From Streptomyces sp. NBC_01267 (GTDB lineage: Bacteria > Actinomycetota > Actinomycetes > Streptomycetales > Streptomycetaceae), in the NCBI RefSeq assembly GCF_036241575.1, contig NZ_CP108455.1:6307001-6371000 (forward strand): a DNA stretch of 64,000 nucleotides. Direction: 5' to 3'. The position numbers were made by a program, and so were the translations under genes. A model generated the notes under the pieces. That model was not told the origin of the DNA. It worked only from the letters and a program-made list of their open reading frames with translations, and searched no databases. Shown piece by piece: positions 25,001 through 34,068 of this stretch. Each line of letters opens with the position of its first letter. Within the stretch, counting starts at the first letter, position 1.

Positions 25001-27982
25001 CGCGCCGCCTGGCAGCGCGAGGGCGAGCTGTACGCGGAGGTCGCCCTGCCCGAACCGGTACACGACGACGCACCGCGCTACGGTCTGCATCCCGCCCTGC
25101 TCGATGCCGCCCTGCACGGCCTGGCGTACCTGCTGCCGGGCGCGGCCGGACGGCTCGTACCGTTCTCCTTCAGCGATGTCGAGCTGCACGCCCAGGGCGC
25201 CGCCGTACTGCGCGTACGGCTGACGGCGACCGGTACCGAACAGGTGGCCGTCAGCGCCGCCGACGTTTCCGGCGGGCCGGTGCTCTCGGCCGGTTCGCTG
25301 ACCCTGCGCCCGCTGGCTGCCCCGGCCCACGGAACCGTCTCCCGGACGGGCTCCCGTGCCGCCGCTCCCACCAACTCCCGCACCGGCGACTCGATGTTCC
25401 GCGTGGAGTGGACCCGGGCAGTGCCCGAAGGAAGCGACAGCGGCAGCGCGGTCCGGGACTCCCGGCGCTGTGTGCTGGTCGGCTCAGACGTCCTGGGGAT
25501 CGCGGGTCCGCTCGCCGAAGCGGGCGTTCCGGTGGAGTCCTTCGTGGATCTCGATGCCCTGACGGCCGCCGTGTCGACCGGGATGACGCTTCCCGAGATC
25601 GTCCTGGTCTGCTGCGCGGGCCGCGCCGGGAGCGACCCCGCCGACGCGGTACGGGAGGTCACGGCCACGGCGCTCACCACGGTGCACTCCTGGCTGGCGG
25701 AGACACGGTTCGCGGGCTCCCGGCTGGCGTTCGTGACCCGGGGCGCACTCGGTACGCACGGCGGGCGGCCCGACGACCTCGCGTCCGCACCCCTGTGGGG
25801 CCTCGTACGGACCGCGCAGTCGGAGAACCCCGGCAGGTTCGTGCTCGTGGACATCGACGGCAGCACCGGCTCCGTGCTCGCCCTGCCCGCCGCACTCGAC
25901 ACTGCTGAGCCCCAACTCGCCGTCAGAGACGGCGTATTGAACAAGGCGCGGCTGGTCCGGTGTGCCGTTCCCGAGCAGCGGCGACCGGGCTCCGAGTGGG
26001 ACCCGGAAGGCACCGTCCTCGTCACCGGCGCCACCGGCGCCCTGGGCGGACTGGTCGCCCGGCACCTCGTCACCGGGAGGGGCGCCCGGCACCTGCTGCT
26101 CCTCAGCCGCAGTGGGCCGGCCTCCCCGGCGGGCGAGAGCCTGCGGAAGGAACTCACCGCGCTGGGCGCGGACATCACCCTGGTCGCCTGCGACGCGGGG
26201 AACAGGGACGCCCTCGCGGCCGTACTGAAGGCCGTGCCGCAGGAGCACCCGCTCACCGTGGTGCTGCATCTGGCGGGCGTACTCGACGACGGGGTGATCG
26301 GCTCGCTCACCCCGGACCGGTTCGACACGGTGTTCCGCCCCAAGGTCGACGCGGCGCTGAACCTGCACGAGCTGACCCGGTCCGCGCCGCTCGCCGACTT
26401 CGTCCTCTTCTCCTCGTCGGCGGCGACGTTCGGCACACCCGGCCAGGCCAACTACGCCGCTGCGAACGCCTTCCTCGACGCCCTGGCCGAACAGCGGACC
26501 GCCGACGGCCTGCCCGCCACCTCGCTCGCCTGGGGTGCCTGGGAGCACGGGATGGCCGGGCGGCTGGACGGTGTGGACCGCAACAGGATGGCCCGCGGCG
26601 GAGTGCTCGCCCTCGGCGACGAGGAAGGGCTCGCGCTCCTCGACGCGGCGCTGCGCGTCGACGCCGCGTCGCTCGTCCCCGTACGCATCGACACCGCGGC
26701 CCTCGGTGCCCACCCGGCCCCGTTGCTGAGCGGCCTCGCCCGCCCGGCGGCGCGCCGCGTCGCGGCCACGGGCGGGACCGGGCCCTCTCTGGCCGGGCGG
26801 CTGCGCGGGCTGGACCGGGCGGGGCGGCGGCGCGAAGTGCTCGCGGCGGTGCGCGGTGCCACCGCGGCCGTGCTCGGGCACGCCTCGCAGGAGGCGGTCG
26901 AGCCGGACCAGGCGTTCCTCGAACTCGGCCTCGACTCACTGACCGCCGTGGAACTGCGCAACGCACTGGCCGCGACGACCGGCCTCAGGCTGCCCGTCAC
27001 CGTGACCTTCGACCACGCGTCCCCGCTCGCCCTCGCCGTGCATCTGGAGGCCGAACTGGGCGGCGGGGACACGTCGGAGACCACGGGGGCGGGGATCACC
27101 GGGGCGGAGACAGCAGGAGACGCTGCGGTGGCGCGGCCCGGCCGGTCCGCACCGGACGAGATCATCGGACGGCTGTTCCGTCAGGCCTGCGAGGACCGGC
27201 GGCTGCGCGAGGGCTTCGAGCTGCTGCAGAGCGTCGCCAATCTGCGCCCCACCTTCACCGATGCCGCCGAGGTGAGCGAACTGCCCACCTCGGTCCGCCT
27301 CGCCAGAGGTCCGGCGCCGGTCCGGCTGGTCTGCTTCAGCTCCCAGGTGGCGCTCGCAGGTGTGCACCAGTACGCGCGGTTCGCCTCGGCGTTCCGCGAT
27401 GTCCGGGACGTCGTCGCCCTCGCGGTCCCCGGGTTCGCCGACGGCGAGCCGCTGCCGGCCACCGACGAGGCGCTGGTGGGGCTGCTGGCCCGGATGGTGC
27501 GCGAGCAGGTCGGCGACGAGCCGTACGCCGTGCTCGGGTCCTCCTCCGGGGGCATCCTGGCGCACGCCACGGCCGCCCGGCTGGGCGAGGAGGGCCGGGC
27601 CCCCCGGGGTGTGGCGCTGCTCGACACCTACGTACCGGGTGACGACTCCCTCGGCCAGTTCGAGGATCAGCTCCTCGGCGGGATGTTCGAGCGCGAGGCC
27701 GGCTTCGCCCGGATGGACGCGGCCAGGCTGTCGGCGATGAGCTGGTACTTCAACCTGCTGGGCGACTGGGCCCCGAAGCAACTCGCGGCGCCGGTACTGC
27801 TGGTGCGGGCCGGGGAGCCCATGGCCGGCGGGGAGTCGCTCGCACCGGAGCAGTGGCAGACGCAGTGGACGGCGGCGGACACCGTCGTGGACGTCCCCGG
27901 GAACCACTTCACGATGATGGAGGACCTGGCGGGCACGACCGCCCGGGTGGTCGACGACTGGCTCCGCACCCTGGAGGCGTGA
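16079..27982 (+). CDS. Terminal type I polyketide synthase, two KS-AT-DH-KR-ACP modules plus thioesterase
   Basis: The GTG at 16079 overlaps the previous stop (GTGA). ATG 16088 is an alternative start and gives the more familiar docking sequence [15 protein letters not shown]. Module 1: KS (Cys 16661-16663), AT (HAFH 18323-18334), DH (His 18926-18928 in [10 protein letters not shown]), KR about 20420-20990 ([11 protein letters not shown] keeps the B-type second Asp), ACP (Ser 21374-21376). Module 2: KS (Cys 22082-22084), AT (HAFH 23756-23767), DH ([10 protein letters not shown], 24482), KR about 26000-26560 (LDD), ACP (Ser 26936-26938). The C-terminal thioesterase, about 27250-27970, has a GSSSG nucleophile elbow (central Ser 27542-27544), Asp in LLDTYVPGD and His in NHFTMMED. 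Both modules should give alkenes from malonate, so release yields a 2,4-dienoyl lactone or acid. Ala/Thr/Gly-rich insertions occur in several linkers. Length 3967 aa. Confidence 0.97.
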   Translation: MSLMGNEDKLLGYLKKVTLELHETKQRLREVESTGDDPVAVVGMGCRFPAGVDSPESLWGLLAGEVDAMGDFPADRGWGTESGIGGFVQGVADFDAALFGISPREALAMDPQQRLLLEVAWESLERAGIGPMSLRGRPVGVFAGTNGQDYPGLLAMTGEPVDGYGGTGSSGSVLSGRVSYVLGLEGPAVTVDTACSSSLVAMHLAAQSLRSGECSLALAGGVTVMSTPGAFVEFARQGGLAGDGRCKAFSDDADGTSWGEGAGVLVLERLSDARRHGHPVLAVLRGSAVNQDGASNGLTAPNGPSQQRVIRQALADAGLSASDVDLVEAHGTGTSLGDPIEAQALLATYGQGRPEGRPLWLGSVKSNIGHTQAAAGVAGVMKVILALQHRLMPASLHVGTPSSHVDWSAGAVELLAEVQEWPDADRPRRAGVSSFGISGTNAHVIVEEPPAPASPPAKSDTEGAGNSTDDAVVLPVVPWAISAKAPSGVAAQASKMLSALSGTDGLTGTNVGFSLATTRTALEHRAVVLGSDVAELCSGLGVLAAGESSPGVVRGVAGSGLTGFVFSGQGGQRLGMGHELAAAFPVFGQTLGEVCGHFDVLLDRPLREVMFEDGDGEALRRTGWAQPALFAIEVALFRLVESWGLVPDYVVGHSVGELAAAHVAGVLSLGDACRLVAARAQLMEALPEGGAMWAVRASVEEVTPLLVEGVSIAAVNAPGQVVLSGERAAVESVAASVPGREGRWLEVSHAFHSALMDPMLEAFGDAASGIEMHRPQIPVVSTLTGELVEEFTGRYWVDQVRGTVRFADAVTRLQALGVSRLVEVGPDASLVGAVGETCGDDVLAVPLLHRKRPEPGTVVTALARLWADGCSVDWEAFYAPTGACRTELPTYAFQHQRYWPTARLSVGPHPFGSTRAGHPLLQAVISLAGSGDVLLLGGLSTQAQPWLVDHQVAGRIVFPGTGFLELALCAGDRVGCERVEELTITTPLVIPPTGAVHLQLLVGPPDGEGHRPLQVSSRHDDDPAEQWTHHAGGMLAPAADEAAFEFAQWPPADAESLDATELYEGLAGVGLQYGPVFRGLQRAWRRDGELFLEVLLPDPEQGDKDPFNLHPAALDSVLHSMALGGALGEAASASASVSGAGYDTGDREPGRLPFSWEGVALHAVGATALRARLMPTGPETVTLQVADASGRPVATVDSLTLRPMAVDTLAAGPADGMVRDALFQLDWTQVPAPETAPTSWAVIDTDTYEDSPGPGGDRYADLDALRAALDAGAPVPDVVLTGIGTATEHGGADVVQDTHDAVLRALELIQGWLGDERFEGSRLAFVSDGAVAVRAGDGVTDLPGAAVWGLVRSAQSEHPGHFQLIDTPLRGTTFPNAAPNAAPNSSPTTTPTAVPTLSAAATSSALRSAEPQIAVRDGALFACRLGRASVRQGGRPPQDQPTPMWDTTGTVLVTGATGQLGGILCRHLVAVHGVRHLLLLSRRGSAAPTATQLVADLTELGAHVTLAACDAADRPALAAVLADIPADRPLTGVVHTAGVLADATVTSLTPAQVRRVLRPKVDAAVNLHELTRTAPLSAFVLYSSVSAALGAPGQGNYAAANSFLDALAAHRRAEGLAGLSLGWGLWAPAGAGDMTGGLDEADLRRMARGGVVPLSATDGVALFDLAPSAGRAALLPVRLDLAALRDTADHLPPVFRALVRRPRRRAAEAASATSASLVERLRQLSVEERTEAVRELVRAQAATVLGHDTADDVALDQPFRDLGIDSLTAVELRNQLNAITGLRLSATLVFDHPTAAAVSTHVLERLLGAEQDPASPAPSPTGAAARRTEDRIVIVGMSCRFPGGVRNPDDLWNLVISGADGVTPFPEDRGWDLDGLYDADPDAGGASYVREGGFLHDAADFDAAFFGISPRETVVMDPQQRLLLETSWEAVESAGIDPSTLRGGRTGVFAGVMYHDYLARLQTVPEGAEGFLGTGSAGSVATGRVAYLLGLEGPAVTIDTACSSSLVALHLAAQALREGECATALAGGVTVMATPGTFVDFSRQRGLAPDGRCKSFATAADGTGWAEGVGMLLLERESDARRNGHRILAVVRGSAVNQDGASNGLTAPNGPSQQRVIRQALDRAGLRPAEVDAVEGHGTGTVLGDPIEAQALLATYGQDRPDGEPLWLGSIKSNIGHAQAAAGVGGIIKMVQAMRHGVLPPTLHVDSPSEQVDWSAGQVELLSEAVPWNPAGRPRRAGISSFGISGTNAHVILEAPDDASTAAPEKAVTYKGPVQEPPVVPLLVSGRSEDAVRAQAAALREHLTRHPGLTPLDVGFSLATTRTVFEHRALVLGTDRDTALAALGAIAAGGTVPEVTRGRSAERRIAFLFTGQGSQRPGMGRELYASSVVFAEALDAVCAHLDPLLAPHFDRPLRELLWDEEPSGSGAHALDGTGCAQPALFAVEVALYRLLESCGLRPDHLVGHSVGELAAAHVSGVLTLEDACRLVAARGRLMQALPPGGAMVALRAAESEVLPLLRDGVSIAAVNGPDAVVLSGDEAPVLAVAGHFADRASKRLRVSHAFHSARMEPMLEEFRAVAESVTYHPARIPIVPTLGADLADRIGEADYWVRQVREGVRFHDALAHLRAEGVTGFVELGPDPVLTAAVQELEEATTGIGQDAGTGTGMGASTGTGTGNGTHDGAGDASVDGLRRTPPFFAASVLRRGRPEARTLGTVLGGLLAYGTRVDRTALFARSGARQVDLPTYAFQHRRYWAEGGPAPAAPAGAAGGTHPLLGACMPLPDGGFVCTGNLSSAAHPWLADHLVDGAAVVPGTALLELAIHAGDHTGCPRVDELVLAAPLSLDHSRPRRVQLVTGPADESGDRTVQLFSHFTEGDANGGSVGGEPWTLHATGTLTAAGTAAATAAATTAGTEPGTKARTEPDPFDATVWPPEGALEVPVDGLYDTQDSERDGDHGGEPARPVTGVAYGPAFRGLRAAWQREGELYAEVALPEPVHDDAPRYGLHPALLDAALHGLAYLLPGAAGRLVPFSFSDVELHAQGAAVLRVRLTATGTEQVAVSAADVSGGPVLSAGSLTLRPLAAPAHGTVSRTGSRAAAPTNSRTGDSMFRVEWTRAVPEGSDSGSAVRDSRRCVLVGSDVLGIAGPLAEAGVPVESFVDLDALTAAVSTGMTLPEIVLVCCAGRAGSDPADAVREVTATALTTVHSWLAETRFAGSRLAFVTRGALGTHGGRPDDLASAPLWGLVRTAQSENPGRFVLVDIDGSTGSVLALPAALDTAEPQLAVRDGVLNKARLVRCAVPEQRRPGSEWDPEGTVLVTGATGALGGLVARHLVTGRGARHLLLLSRSGPASPAGESLRKELTALGADITLVACDAGNRDALAAVLKAVPQEHPLTVVLHLAGVLDDGVIGSLTPDRFDTVFRPKVDAALNLHELTRSAPLADFVLFSSSAATFGTPGQANYAAANAFLDALAEQRTADGLPATSLAWGAWEHGMAGRLDGVDRNRMARGGVLALGDEEGLALLDAALRVDAASLVPVRIDTAALGAHPAPLLSGLARPAARRVAATGGTGPSLAGRLRGLDRAGRRREVLAAVRGATAAVLGHASQEAVEPDQAFLELGLDSLTAVELRNALAATTGLRLPVTVTFDHASPLALAVHLEAELGGGDTSETTGAGITGAETAGDAAVARPGRSAPDEIIGRLFRQACEDRRLREGFELLQSVANLRPTFTDAAEVSELPTSVRLARGPAPVRLVCFSSQVALAGVHQYARFASAFRDVRDVVALAVPGFADGEPLPATDEALVGLLARMVREQVGDEPYAVLGSSSGGILAHATAARLGEEGRAPRGVALLDTYVPGDDSLGQFEDQLLGGMFEREAGFARMDAARLSAMSWYFNLLGDWAPKQLAAPVLLVRAGEPMAGGESLAPEQWQTQWTAADTVVDVPGNHFTMMEDLAGTTARVVDDWLRTLEA
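16371..17219 (+). repeat. Near-identical KS segment, copy 2
   Basis: This is the partner of 11494-12342, located in the first KS of the terminal PKS gene. The downstream AT regions of the neighbouring modules are also very similar at DNA level, but identity is more broken. Confidence 0.9.
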
Positions 27983-28060
27983 CGGCTCTGGCCGAACCCC
28001 GCAGCCCACCCCGACCGGACCCGACAGGACCGGACCCGACCGGACCGGGACAACGAGGCG

Positions 28061-28100
28061 AGCCGTGTCGCTGCTCGGGGGAAGTCGCAGCGACACGGCT
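28061..28100. terminator. Strong hairpin between PKS and ABC exporter
   Basis: The arms agccgtgtcgctgc (28061-28074) and gcagcgacacggct (28087-28100) form a perfect 14-bp stem with a 12-nt loop. It lies 79 nt after the PKS stop and before the convergent ABC permease stop, so it probably terminates in both directions. A run of gaccggacccgac-like short repeats precedes it at about 28011-28050. Confidence 0.85.
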
Positions 28101-28172
28101 CTTTCGGCCGTGCGGACGGCCGTTCGTGGGGGCCGGATCAACCGGCCGGTACAGCAGCGGAGTTGACCGGAG

Positions 28173-28976
28173 TCACTCCTGCCGGGGGGCCCATTGGAAC
28201 CGGCGGATGGCGACGACCGCCCCGGCCAGGCCCCAGATCAGCAGCACCGCGAAGTTCTTCCACGGCACCCCCGAGTGCTCGGCGAACGCACTGAGCAGGG
28301 CCTCGTTGAACGGCCGCACCGGCAGCGCCGCCGAGATGCTGTTCAGCGTGCCGGAGTGGATCGGCATGTACGTGCCGGAGATGAAGACCAGCGGGAAGAG
28401 GATCAGCTGCACGACCGACGGCGCGGCCTCGGCGTTGCGGATCAGGGAGGCCACCGCGACCCCCAGGGCGCAGAAGCTGGCAGATCCCAGTACGAGGGTC
28501 ACCGCGATCGCGGGCCACTGGGAGCCCGCCGGGAACGGGACCCCGTAGAGCCTGCCGACACCGATGATCAGCGCGACGTCCACGATGCTGACGACGATGC
28601 AGTGCGCGAGCAGCCCCAGGAAGTAGATGTACGTCGGCAGGGGCGTCGCCCGCACGCGCTTGAGGATGCCGTTCTGCCTGCGGGTCGACAGCACGATCGC
28701 CAACTGGCTGTAACAGGCGCCCAGTACGGAGACCGCGGCGACGGTGGAGACGTAGTACTGGAGCGCCGACCGCCCGTAGAAGAAGTCACTGCTGCCCACG
28801 GCGCCGAACAGCGCACCGAAGATCGCGATGACCACGACCGGGAAGAGGAAGGTGAAGAACGCGCTCTGCGGATTACGCCAGAAGGTGAGCTGCTCGTAGC
28901 GGATCTGGTGCCACAGCAACGCCCAGTCACGGTGCGGGGACCGGCGGACGTCGGCAGCGGCGGTGACGGTACTCAC
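28173..28976 (-). CDS. ABC-2 type transporter permease (DrrB-like)
   Basis: This 267-aa integral membrane protein is half of a two-gene exporter with the ATPase encoded just upstream. About six hydrophobic segments are visible, starting with one that contains FFTFLFPVVVIAIFGALFGA, and the ABC-2 pattern near FPLVFISGTYMP is present. The GTG start at 28976 was chosen because it overlaps the ATPase stop (GTGA) and the preceding sequence in this frame is low-complexity Arg/Pro-rich. Family members move hydrophobic drugs or lipids out of the cell. Here it is a candidate for export of, or self-resistance to, the macrolide. The gene converges on the PKS operon across a strong terminator. Confidence 0.93.
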   Translation of the reverse strand: MSTVTAAADVRRSPHRDWALLWHQIRYEQLTFWRNPQSAFFTFLFPVVVIAIFGALFGAVGSSDFFYGRSALQYYVSTVAAVSVLGACYSQLAIVLSTRRQNGILKRVRATPLPTYIYFLGLLAHCIVVSIVDVALIIGVGRLYGVPFPAGSQWPAIAVTLVLGSASFCALGVAVASLIRNAEAAPSVVQLILFPLVFISGTYMPIHSGTLNSISAALPVRPFNEALLSAFAEHSGVPWKNFAVLLIWGLAGAVVAIRRFQWAPRQE

Positions 28977-29932
28977 CGTGCGCTCCTCTCCAGTGTGTGT
29001 TCCGGTGCGCCTGCGCCCTGGTCCGTCAGATGCAGATAGACGTCCTCCAGGCTCGGCCGGTCGACCGACAGCCGGTCGAGGACCGTGCCCCGGTCGAGGG
29101 CCCAGCCGGTCAACTGGTGCAGCGTCCGCGTCGGTTCGGCGGACTCGACCACGATCAGCCCGTGTGCGGGCTCGGACATCCCGTGCGCGGGTGCGGCGTC
29201 GACCGGGAGGTCGGAGAGCGCGCACCCCTCGGGCAGGGCGAAGCTGATCCGGGCCTTGGCGGTGTCCCGGCCGCCGAGCGTCTCCGGCGTCCCCTCGGCC
29301 ACGATCTCGCCCTTGGAGATCACCGCCACCCGGTCCGCCAGCTCCTGGGCCTCTTCCATGTAGTGCGTGGTGAGCACGATGGTCATCCCGGCGTCGCGCA
29401 GATCGCGTACGAGCTGCCAGGCACCCCGGCGCGCGTTCGGGTCGAAGCCCGTCGTCGGCTCGTCGAGGAAGAGCACGCCCGGGTTGCCGATGATGCCGAG
29501 CGCCAGGTCCAGGCGCCGCTTCTGACCGCCGGACAGCGCTCTGACCTTGCGGTTCTCCTGACCGGCGAGGTCGACCAGCGTGATCACTTCGGCGACGTCA
29601 CGCGGCGACGGGTAGTACCCCGCATTGCGCGCGATCGTCTCACGGACCGTCAGATACGGTTCCACGGCGATGTCCTGGAGCACCAGGCCGATCCGCTCGC
29701 GCAGAGCCCGTTCCGTGGAGGTGTCACCCGGATCGAGCCCCAGCACCTCGGCGCGACCGCTGTCCCGGGTGCGGAAGCCCTCCAGGATCTCCATCGTGGT
29801 GGTCTTCCCGGCGCCGTTGCGGCCGAGCAGCGCGAATATCTCCCCGTGCTCGACGGAGAAGCTCACCCCGTGCACGGCCCGCAGCGTGCCGTACGTCTTG
29901 TGCAGGTCCTCGACCACCACCGCGCTAGACAT
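28973..29932 (-). CDS. ABC transporter ATP-binding protein (DrrA-like)
   Basis: This 319-aa cytoplasmic ATPase energises the adjacent permease. Walker A is GRNGAGKTTT, the Q-loop is in VLQDIAVEP, the signature is LSGGQKRRLDLALG, Walker B is VLFLDEPTTGFDP and the switch His is in TTHYMEEAQ. A C-terminal domain of about 100 residues follows, as in daunorubicin-resistance-type ATPases. ATG 29932 is the start. It is second in a probable minus-strand operon yceI-like / ATPase / permease; the gap to the first gene is 45 nt, and its stop overlaps the permease start. Confidence 0.96.
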   Translation of the reverse strand: MSSAVVVEDLHKTYGTLRAVHGVSFSVEHGEIFALLGRNGAGKTTTMEILEGFRTRDSGRAEVLGLDPGDTSTERALRERIGLVLQDIAVEPYLTVRETIARNAGYYPSPRDVAEVITLVDLAGQENRKVRALSGGQKRRLDLALGIIGNPGVLFLDEPTTGFDPNARRGAWQLVRDLRDAGMTIVLTTHYMEEAQELADRVAVISKGEIVAEGTPETLGGRDTAKARISFALPEGCALSDLPVDAAPAHGMSEPAHGLIVVESAEPTRTLHQLTGWALDRGTVLDRLSVDRPSLEDVYLHLTDQGAGAPEHTLERSAR

Positions 29933-29977
29933 GCGCGACCCGGCCCGGGTGCGGGTGGCGGCGGACGTGCGACGGTC

Positions 29978-30493
29978 TCAGGTGCGTGTGCACTGGATCT
30001 CCAGCGTCAGATCGAGGTAGCGCCCGGTCATCCCGCGGGACCCGGTCACCCCGAACTCCAGCCGGTCGATCCGCGTCGTGGCCACGGCGCTGAACGCACC
30101 GGGGGCGGTCCGCGACTCCTGGATCGCCAGGGTGACCGGCCTGGTCACCTCGCGCACGGTCAGCTGCCCGGTGATGCCGGTGGCGTCGACGCTCTCGGAG
30201 ACGAAGGTCATCGTCGGATAGCGGCCGGTGTCGAGGAAGGTCTTCGACCGTACGGTCGAGTCCCGCTTCTCGGTCCCCGTCTCGAAGCTGGCCGTGTCGA
30301 TCTCGACGCGGACGCTCGACTCCCCGAGCGGTTCGGCGACATCGACCGTCCCGCCGCGGATCGCGAAGGTGCCGAGCACCGAGCCGAGACCGAACATGTG
30401 CTTGGTCCTGAACTTGATGACCGAACTGCTGGTGTCGATGTCGTAGCGGCCCAGCTGGGGAGTCGCGGCCCCGTTGCCCCGGTTCGTTTCCAT
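29978..30493 (-). CDS. YceI-like lipocalin-fold protein
   Basis: The 171-aa protein matches the YceI pattern: an early GRYDIDTSSSVIKFRTKHM segment, SSVRVEIDTASFETG, RDSTVRSKTFLDTGRYPTMTF and a C-terminal VTRPVTLAIQ ... FGVTGSRGMTGRYLDLTLEI. Members form a beta-barrel that binds isoprenoid quinones or other amphiphiles. No signal peptide is present, so it is probably cytoplasmic. ATG 30493 was chosen over upstream extensions because the family motif begins about 12 residues later and a candidate -10 (TGTAAT) sits 6 nt upstream, suggesting a leaderless transcript. It precedes the ABC exporter genes and is divergent from the histidine kinase. A link to quinone or macrolide handling is inference only. 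Confidence 0.88.
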   Translation of the reverse strand: METNRGNGAATPQLGRYDIDTSSSVIKFRTKHMFGLGSVLGTFAIRGGTVDVAEPLGESSVRVEIDTASFETGTEKRDSTVRSKTFLDTGRYPTMTFVSESVDATGITGQLTVREVTRPVTLAIQESRTAPGAFSAVATTRIDRLEFGVTGSRGMTGRYLDLTLEIQCTRT

Positions 30494-30670
30494 GCACCCA
30501 TTACACGGCGTCCGGACGGCGAACAGCAGGGCCGCCGGTCGGTCGTGAAGGAGACGAACGTCCGGTCGTACGGGGCGGGATGCGACTTTCGTAGGTTGCG
30601 CCCCGGCCGGGGGTCTGCTTGTCGGCGGAGGCACACCCCGCGGACCCGCGCGTGGCATAACGTGTGCCGC
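30494..30670. promoter_or_regulatory. Divergent promoter region, YceI-like / histidine kinase
   Basis: This is a 177-nt gap between divergent genes. On the minus strand TGTAAT (30500-30505) lies 6 nt before ATG 30493. On the plus strand TAACGT (30658-30663) lies 7 nt before GTG 30671. Both spacings fit leaderless transcription, in which the start codon is the first or nearly first base. I see no convincing -35 hexamers. Confidence 0.4.
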
Positions 30671-31867
30671 GTGAGAGAAGAGCGCTGGCACCGTCGGCAC
30701 CGGGTCGCCGTGGACGTGGTGATCGCGGTCTTCTTCGTACTGCTCGACACCGGGGCCACGCTCGCCGGCGCGACCTGGTGGCCGGACCACCCGGGGCCGC
30801 TCGCCGAGGTGTTACTGGGGGTGCAGGCCCTCGCCTGCGGCTCACTCGTCCTGCGCCGCCGCGCCCCGCTGACGGTCGTCGCCGTGCTCGGCGCGTTCAC
30901 CCTGGCCGTGACGCTGCTGATCTCCCCGGCGCACGCGCTGACCCCGGCCCGCCCCGGCAACGTGTGGGCGCCCTACGCGACGGCGCTCGCCGCCACCGGG
31001 CCGCTGTTCTACGGGACGAGCCGCCGGACCGCGTTCGTCGCTCTGACCGGGTTCACGCTCATCGTCGCGCGGGTCTGGCAGCCCACGGCCACCATCATCA
31101 CGATCGGCCTGCTCCGCACCGTGTCCGGGCCGCTGCTCGGCCTGTACCTGGACGCCCGACGCCGCCTGGTGCTCGCGCTGACCGAGCGGGCCGAGCGGGC
31201 CGAGCGGGAACACCATCTGCTCGCCGAGCAGGCCCGCGACGAGGAACGGGCCCGGCTGGCGGGGGAGATGCACGACGTGGTCACCCACCGGGTGAGTCTG
31301 ATGGTGCTCCAGGCCGGTGCACTGCAGATGACGGCGCGCGACGAAGCGACCCGGCGGGCCGCGGAGGAACTGCGCGCCGCGGGCTGCCAGGCACTGGACG
31401 AACTCCGGGACCTGGTGGGCATTCTGCGCACCGCCCCGGAGGAGGACACCACACCGTCGGCGGACGGATTCACCACGCTCATCGCCGAGTCGGCCGCGGT
31501 CGGCATACCCACCGAACTGGTCGAGGAGGGCGACCGGTCGCTCGCCTCGCCGGTCGTCGGCCGTACCGCGTACCGCATCGTGCGGGAGGCGCTGACCAAC
31601 GTACGCAAACACGCGCCCGGCGCGCGGGTCACCGTGCGCGTCGAGTACGAGGAGGCCCAGTTGCGGGTCACGATCCACAACACGCCCCCCACCGGCAGAC
31701 CCAGCAGCGCCCTGGTCGAGACCGGGTCCGGCCTCGGCATCGTCAACCTCAGGCAGCGCATCGAACTGGTCCACGGCACCCTGCGCGCCGGACCCGCGCC
31801 GGACGGCGGGTTCTGCCTCGCGGCGACCCTGCCCGCCTACGTACCTACTGCGGAATCGGCGGTGTGA
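30671..31867 (+). CDS. Two-component sensor histidine kinase (NarL-partner type)
   Basis: This 398-aa membrane kinase has hydrophobic segments in its first 150 residues or so. The phospho-acceptor motif is GEMHDVVTHRVSLMV (His about residue 201, HisKA_3 type) and the ATP-binding part has EALTNVRKHAPGARV and GSGLGIVNLRQRIELVHG. GTG 30671 was chosen because a -10-like TAACGT lies 7 nt upstream; GTG 30662 is an in-frame alternative. The kinase gene carries a TTA codon at 30812-30814, so translation may depend on the bldA tRNA. The stop is followed after 3 nt by its response regulator. Divergence from the yceI/ABC genes makes it a candidate sensor for that exporter. Confidence 0.93.
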   Translation: MREERWHRRHRVAVDVVIAVFFVLLDTGATLAGATWWPDHPGPLAEVLLGVQALACGSLVLRRRAPLTVVAVLGAFTLAVTLLISPAHALTPARPGNVWAPYATALAATGPLFYGTSRRTAFVALTGFTLIVARVWQPTATIITIGLLRTVSGPLLGLYLDARRRLVLALTERAERAEREHHLLAEQARDEERARLAGEMHDVVTHRVSLMVLQAGALQMTARDEATRRAAEELRAAGCQALDELRDLVGILRTAPEEDTTPSADGFTTLIAESAAVGIPTELVEEGDRSLASPVVGRTAYRIVREALTNVRKHAPGARVTVRVEYEEAQLRVTIHNTPPTGRPSSALVETGSGLGIVNLRQRIELVHGTLRAGPAPDGGFCLAATLPAYVPTAESAV

Positions 31868-31870
31868 GTC

Positions 31871-32530
31871 ATGATCCGGGTAGTGGTGGTGGACGACGAG
31901 CCGATGGTCTGCGTGTTCCTGCGCACGATCCTCGGCTCCGCCCCCGACATCGAAGTCGTCGACGAGGCGCACGACGGGGCGGCCGGTGTCGACGCGGTGG
32001 TACGCAGCAGGCCGGACGTCGTACTGATGGACCTGCGGATGCCGGGCGTCGACGGGCTCACCGCGATCGAACGCATCGGCCGGCTCCCCGACCCGCCGCC
32101 CATCGTGGTGCTGACGACGTTCGACGCCGACCAGTACGTGATGCGCGCGCTGCGGGCCGGTGCGGCGGGCTTCCTGGTCAAGTCCACCCCGCCGGAGGAC
32201 CTGATAGGACTGGTACGGGTGGCCGCCGAGGGCCACACCGTGCTGTCCGCGGTGGCGGCCCGCAGGCTGGTCGCCGCGTCGACGGACACCTCGTCCGCGC
32301 GGGACCGGGCCCGGCAGCTCGTCGCGACGCTGACCGAGCGGGAGACCGAGGTGCTCGCCTGCCTCGGCGAGGGTCTGTCCAACGCGCGGATCGCGGCCCG
32401 GCTCCACCTCTCCGAGGCGACGATCAAGGGCTATGTGTCACGGATGCTCGACAAGCTGAGCTGCGCGAACCGCACCCAGGCCGGACTGATCGCGCACGAG
32501 GCGGGTGTCGTCCCGGCCCAGGAGCAGTGA
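31871..32530 (+). CDS. NarL/FixJ-family response regulator
   Basis: This 219-aa regulator is the cognate partner of the kinase just upstream (3-nt gap). The receiver has VVDDEP acidic residues, the phosphorylation site Asp54 in VVLMDLRMPG, the conserved Thr in VVLTTFDAD and Lys in FLVKSTPP. The C-terminal LuxR-type HTH is LTERETEVLACLGEGLSNARI followed by LSEATIKGYVSRMLDKL. It should bind promoter DNA when phosphorylated; the divergent yceI/ABC promoter is the natural first target to test. A hairpin follows immediately after the stop. Confidence 0.95.
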   Translation: MIRVVVVDDEPMVCVFLRTILGSAPDIEVVDEAHDGAAGVDAVVRSRPDVVLMDLRMPGVDGLTAIERIGRLPDPPPIVVLTTFDADQYVMRALRAGAAGFLVKSTPPEDLIGLVRVAAEGHTVLSAVAARRLVAASTDTSSARDRARQLVATLTERETEVLACLGEGLSNARIAARLHLSEATIKGYVSRMLDKLSCANRTQAGLIAHEAGVVPAQEQ

Positions 32531-32531
32531 T

Positions 32532-32564
32532 CCCGGGCCCGGTCGATCCCTGACCCGGCCCGGG
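32532..32564. terminator. Hairpin between response regulator and glycosyltransferase 1
   Basis: The arms 32532-32544 (cccgggcccggtc) and 32552-32564 (gacccggcccggg) pair over 13 positions with one C-C mismatch around a 7-nt loop. The neighbouring genes are convergent, so the hairpin may work in both directions. Confidence 0.7.
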
Positions 32565-32590
32565 GACAGGGGCAGCCGGAGCCTGCCGCG

Positions 32591-33859
32591 TCAGACCGTC
32601 CAGGGATCGGTCCGGCGCTCGGCGACCAGCTTCTCCAGTACCGGAATCACATCGGCCGGTGCCGGACGCGCCAGCGCCTCCTCGCGCAGCCGGTCGGAGT
32701 TCTCCTGGAAGGCCGCGTCGGACAGGATCCGCGCGGTCCTCTCCCGCACCTGCCCCGCCGTGGCGCTGGCGCTTTCGAGCAGCAGCCCCGCGCCCTGGCT
32801 CTCCAGACCGGCCCCGCGGTAGATCTGATCGGCCACCGGGGTGGTGACGGTGAGCTGCGGGACGCCGTGGACCAGCGCGTTGGCGTAGCTGCCGAAACCG
32901 CCGTGGTGGATCAGCACCGAACAGCTCGGCAGCAGCGCGTGCAGCGGCACGGACTCCACCACCCGGACGTTCGCCGGCAGCGCCCCCAACTCCCTTACCT
33001 GCGAGGGCAGCAGCGCGGCCACCACCTCGGCGTCCAGCTCCGCCAGGGACTCCAGGATGTCGGACTTCGACACGTAGTCACCGCCGTAGCGCTCGGTGTT
33101 CGACGCGCCGAGACTCAGACAGATCCGGGGGCGTTCCGGCGGCGTCCGCAGCCAGGCGGGCACCACCGCGGGACCGTTGTACGGCACGAAGCGCACCGGG
33201 GCCCGCGCCACCCCGGTGTCGATGGCGAGGCTGTCGGGCAGCGGGTCCAGGGTCAGCTGACCGGTGGTCGACTCGGGGGAGTAGGTACCTCCGAACTGCT
33301 CCGTGCGCTCGGTGAGCCAGCCGCCCAGCGGGTCCCTGGCCCGTTCGTCGGCCGGGGCCTCGGCGGCGAGCTTCAGGAACAGCTGGCGCTTCTTCACCCA
33401 CACGTCGGCGAAGCACAGCGACCGCACGTGCGCGGCACCCGCCACGCCCGCGGCGATCGGCCCCGCGTAGGTCAGCGGATCCCAGACGACGAGATCGGGC
33501 CGCCAGTCCCGGGCGAACGCCACCAGGTCGTCGATCATCGGCTCGTTGTACATCGCGCACCCGTACGCCCCGAGCTGGGCGCGGTCGAACTCCTCCTGGT
33601 AGGTGGGGTTCGGCGGATCGAGCTCACTCCAGTTGACCGAGTCCCACTGCTGCGTCTCGCGGTTCGCGCTCATCGCCGCGCTGATGCCGTCGTTGCTGCC
33701 CACCGCCACCGCGGTCATGCCGGTACGGGCGATGACGTCGACGAACTCCGCGGTACTGGCGACACGGACCTCGTGACCGGCGGCCCGCGCGGCCCAGGCG
33801 AGCGGGGTCAGACAGAAGAGATGGGACTTCTCGGGGATGGTCGCGAACAGCACGCGCAC
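32591..33859 (-). CDS. GT1-family glycosyltransferase (DesVII/EryCIII-like), GT 1
   Basis: This 422-aa protein has a macrolide-glycosyltransferase layout: N-terminal VRVLFATIPEKSHLFCLTPL with the His expected to act as general base, and a C-terminal nucleotide-sugar site VLIHHGGFGSYANALVHGV. The middle PYNGPAVVPAWL and ICLSLGASNTERYGGD segments resemble EryCIII/DesVII-type enzymes. GTG 33859 was chosen because GGAG lies 7 nt upstream and the family sequence begins there. Some relatives need a P450-like helper (DesVIII type); none is seen in this window. It probably transfers a deoxysugar to the aglycone or to an existing sugar. It is transcribed away from the 4-ketoreductase gene, with a PAS-LuxR-like box between them. 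Confidence 0.93.
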   Translation of the reverse strand: MRVLFATIPEKSHLFCLTPLAWAARAAGHEVRVASTAEFVDVIARTGMTAVAVGSNDGISAAMSANRETQQWDSVNWSELDPPNPTYQEEFDRAQLGAYGCAMYNEPMIDDLVAFARDWRPDLVVWDPLTYAGPIAAGVAGAAHVRSLCFADVWVKKRQLFLKLAAEAPADERARDPLGGWLTERTEQFGGTYSPESTTGQLTLDPLPDSLAIDTGVARAPVRFVPYNGPAVVPAWLRTPPERPRICLSLGASNTERYGGDYVSKSDILESLAELDAEVVAALLPSQVRELGALPANVRVVESVPLHALLPSCSVLIHHGGFGSYANALVHGVPQLTVTTPVADQIYRGAGLESQGAGLLLESASATAGQVRERTARILSDAAFQENSDRLREEALARPAPADVIPVLEKLVAERRTDPWTV

Positions 33860-33943
33860 GGTGGACTCCTGGGTGGACGGGTGATCCGGTGCGGGTCCAG
33901 GTTCGTCCGCTCCCCGGCCGGCGGGGGCGGTGGCCCGCGGAGT

Positions 33944-33959
33944 CGGGGGAAACACCCAG
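33944..33959. promoter_or_regulatory. Candidate PAS-LuxR (PimM-type) operator, site 1
   Basis: The sequence cgggggaaacacccag matches the published PimM operator consensus CTVGGGAWWTCCCBAG at 13 of 16 positions by eye. It lies in the 209-nt divergent gap 33860-34068, 85 nt from the GT 1 start and 110 nt from the 4-ketoreductase start. The cluster encodes a matching PAS-LuxR regulator at 53531. Alone this match would be weak; it gains weight from the two other sites. Confidence 0.45.
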
Positions 33960-34068
33960 AGTTCGGTCCGGCAAGGGGGGACGCGGGTGCCCGGGAAGGC
34001 GATCCGTGTGAATAGTGAGCGACGGGCCCCGGGGTCCGCGAGCCCCGGTTGTCCAGTGAGGGGTCCGA

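Noticed and set aside
28997..30670. Plus-strand open frame continuous with the histidine kinase
   Set aside because: It runs antisense through the ABC ATPase and YceI-like genes, which have clear family motifs. The kinase motif sequence starts only at about 30671.
32591..33859. Expectation of a P450-like DesVIII/EryCII helper beside GT 1
   Set aside because: No such gene is found next to it or elsewhere in the window, so none was annotated.
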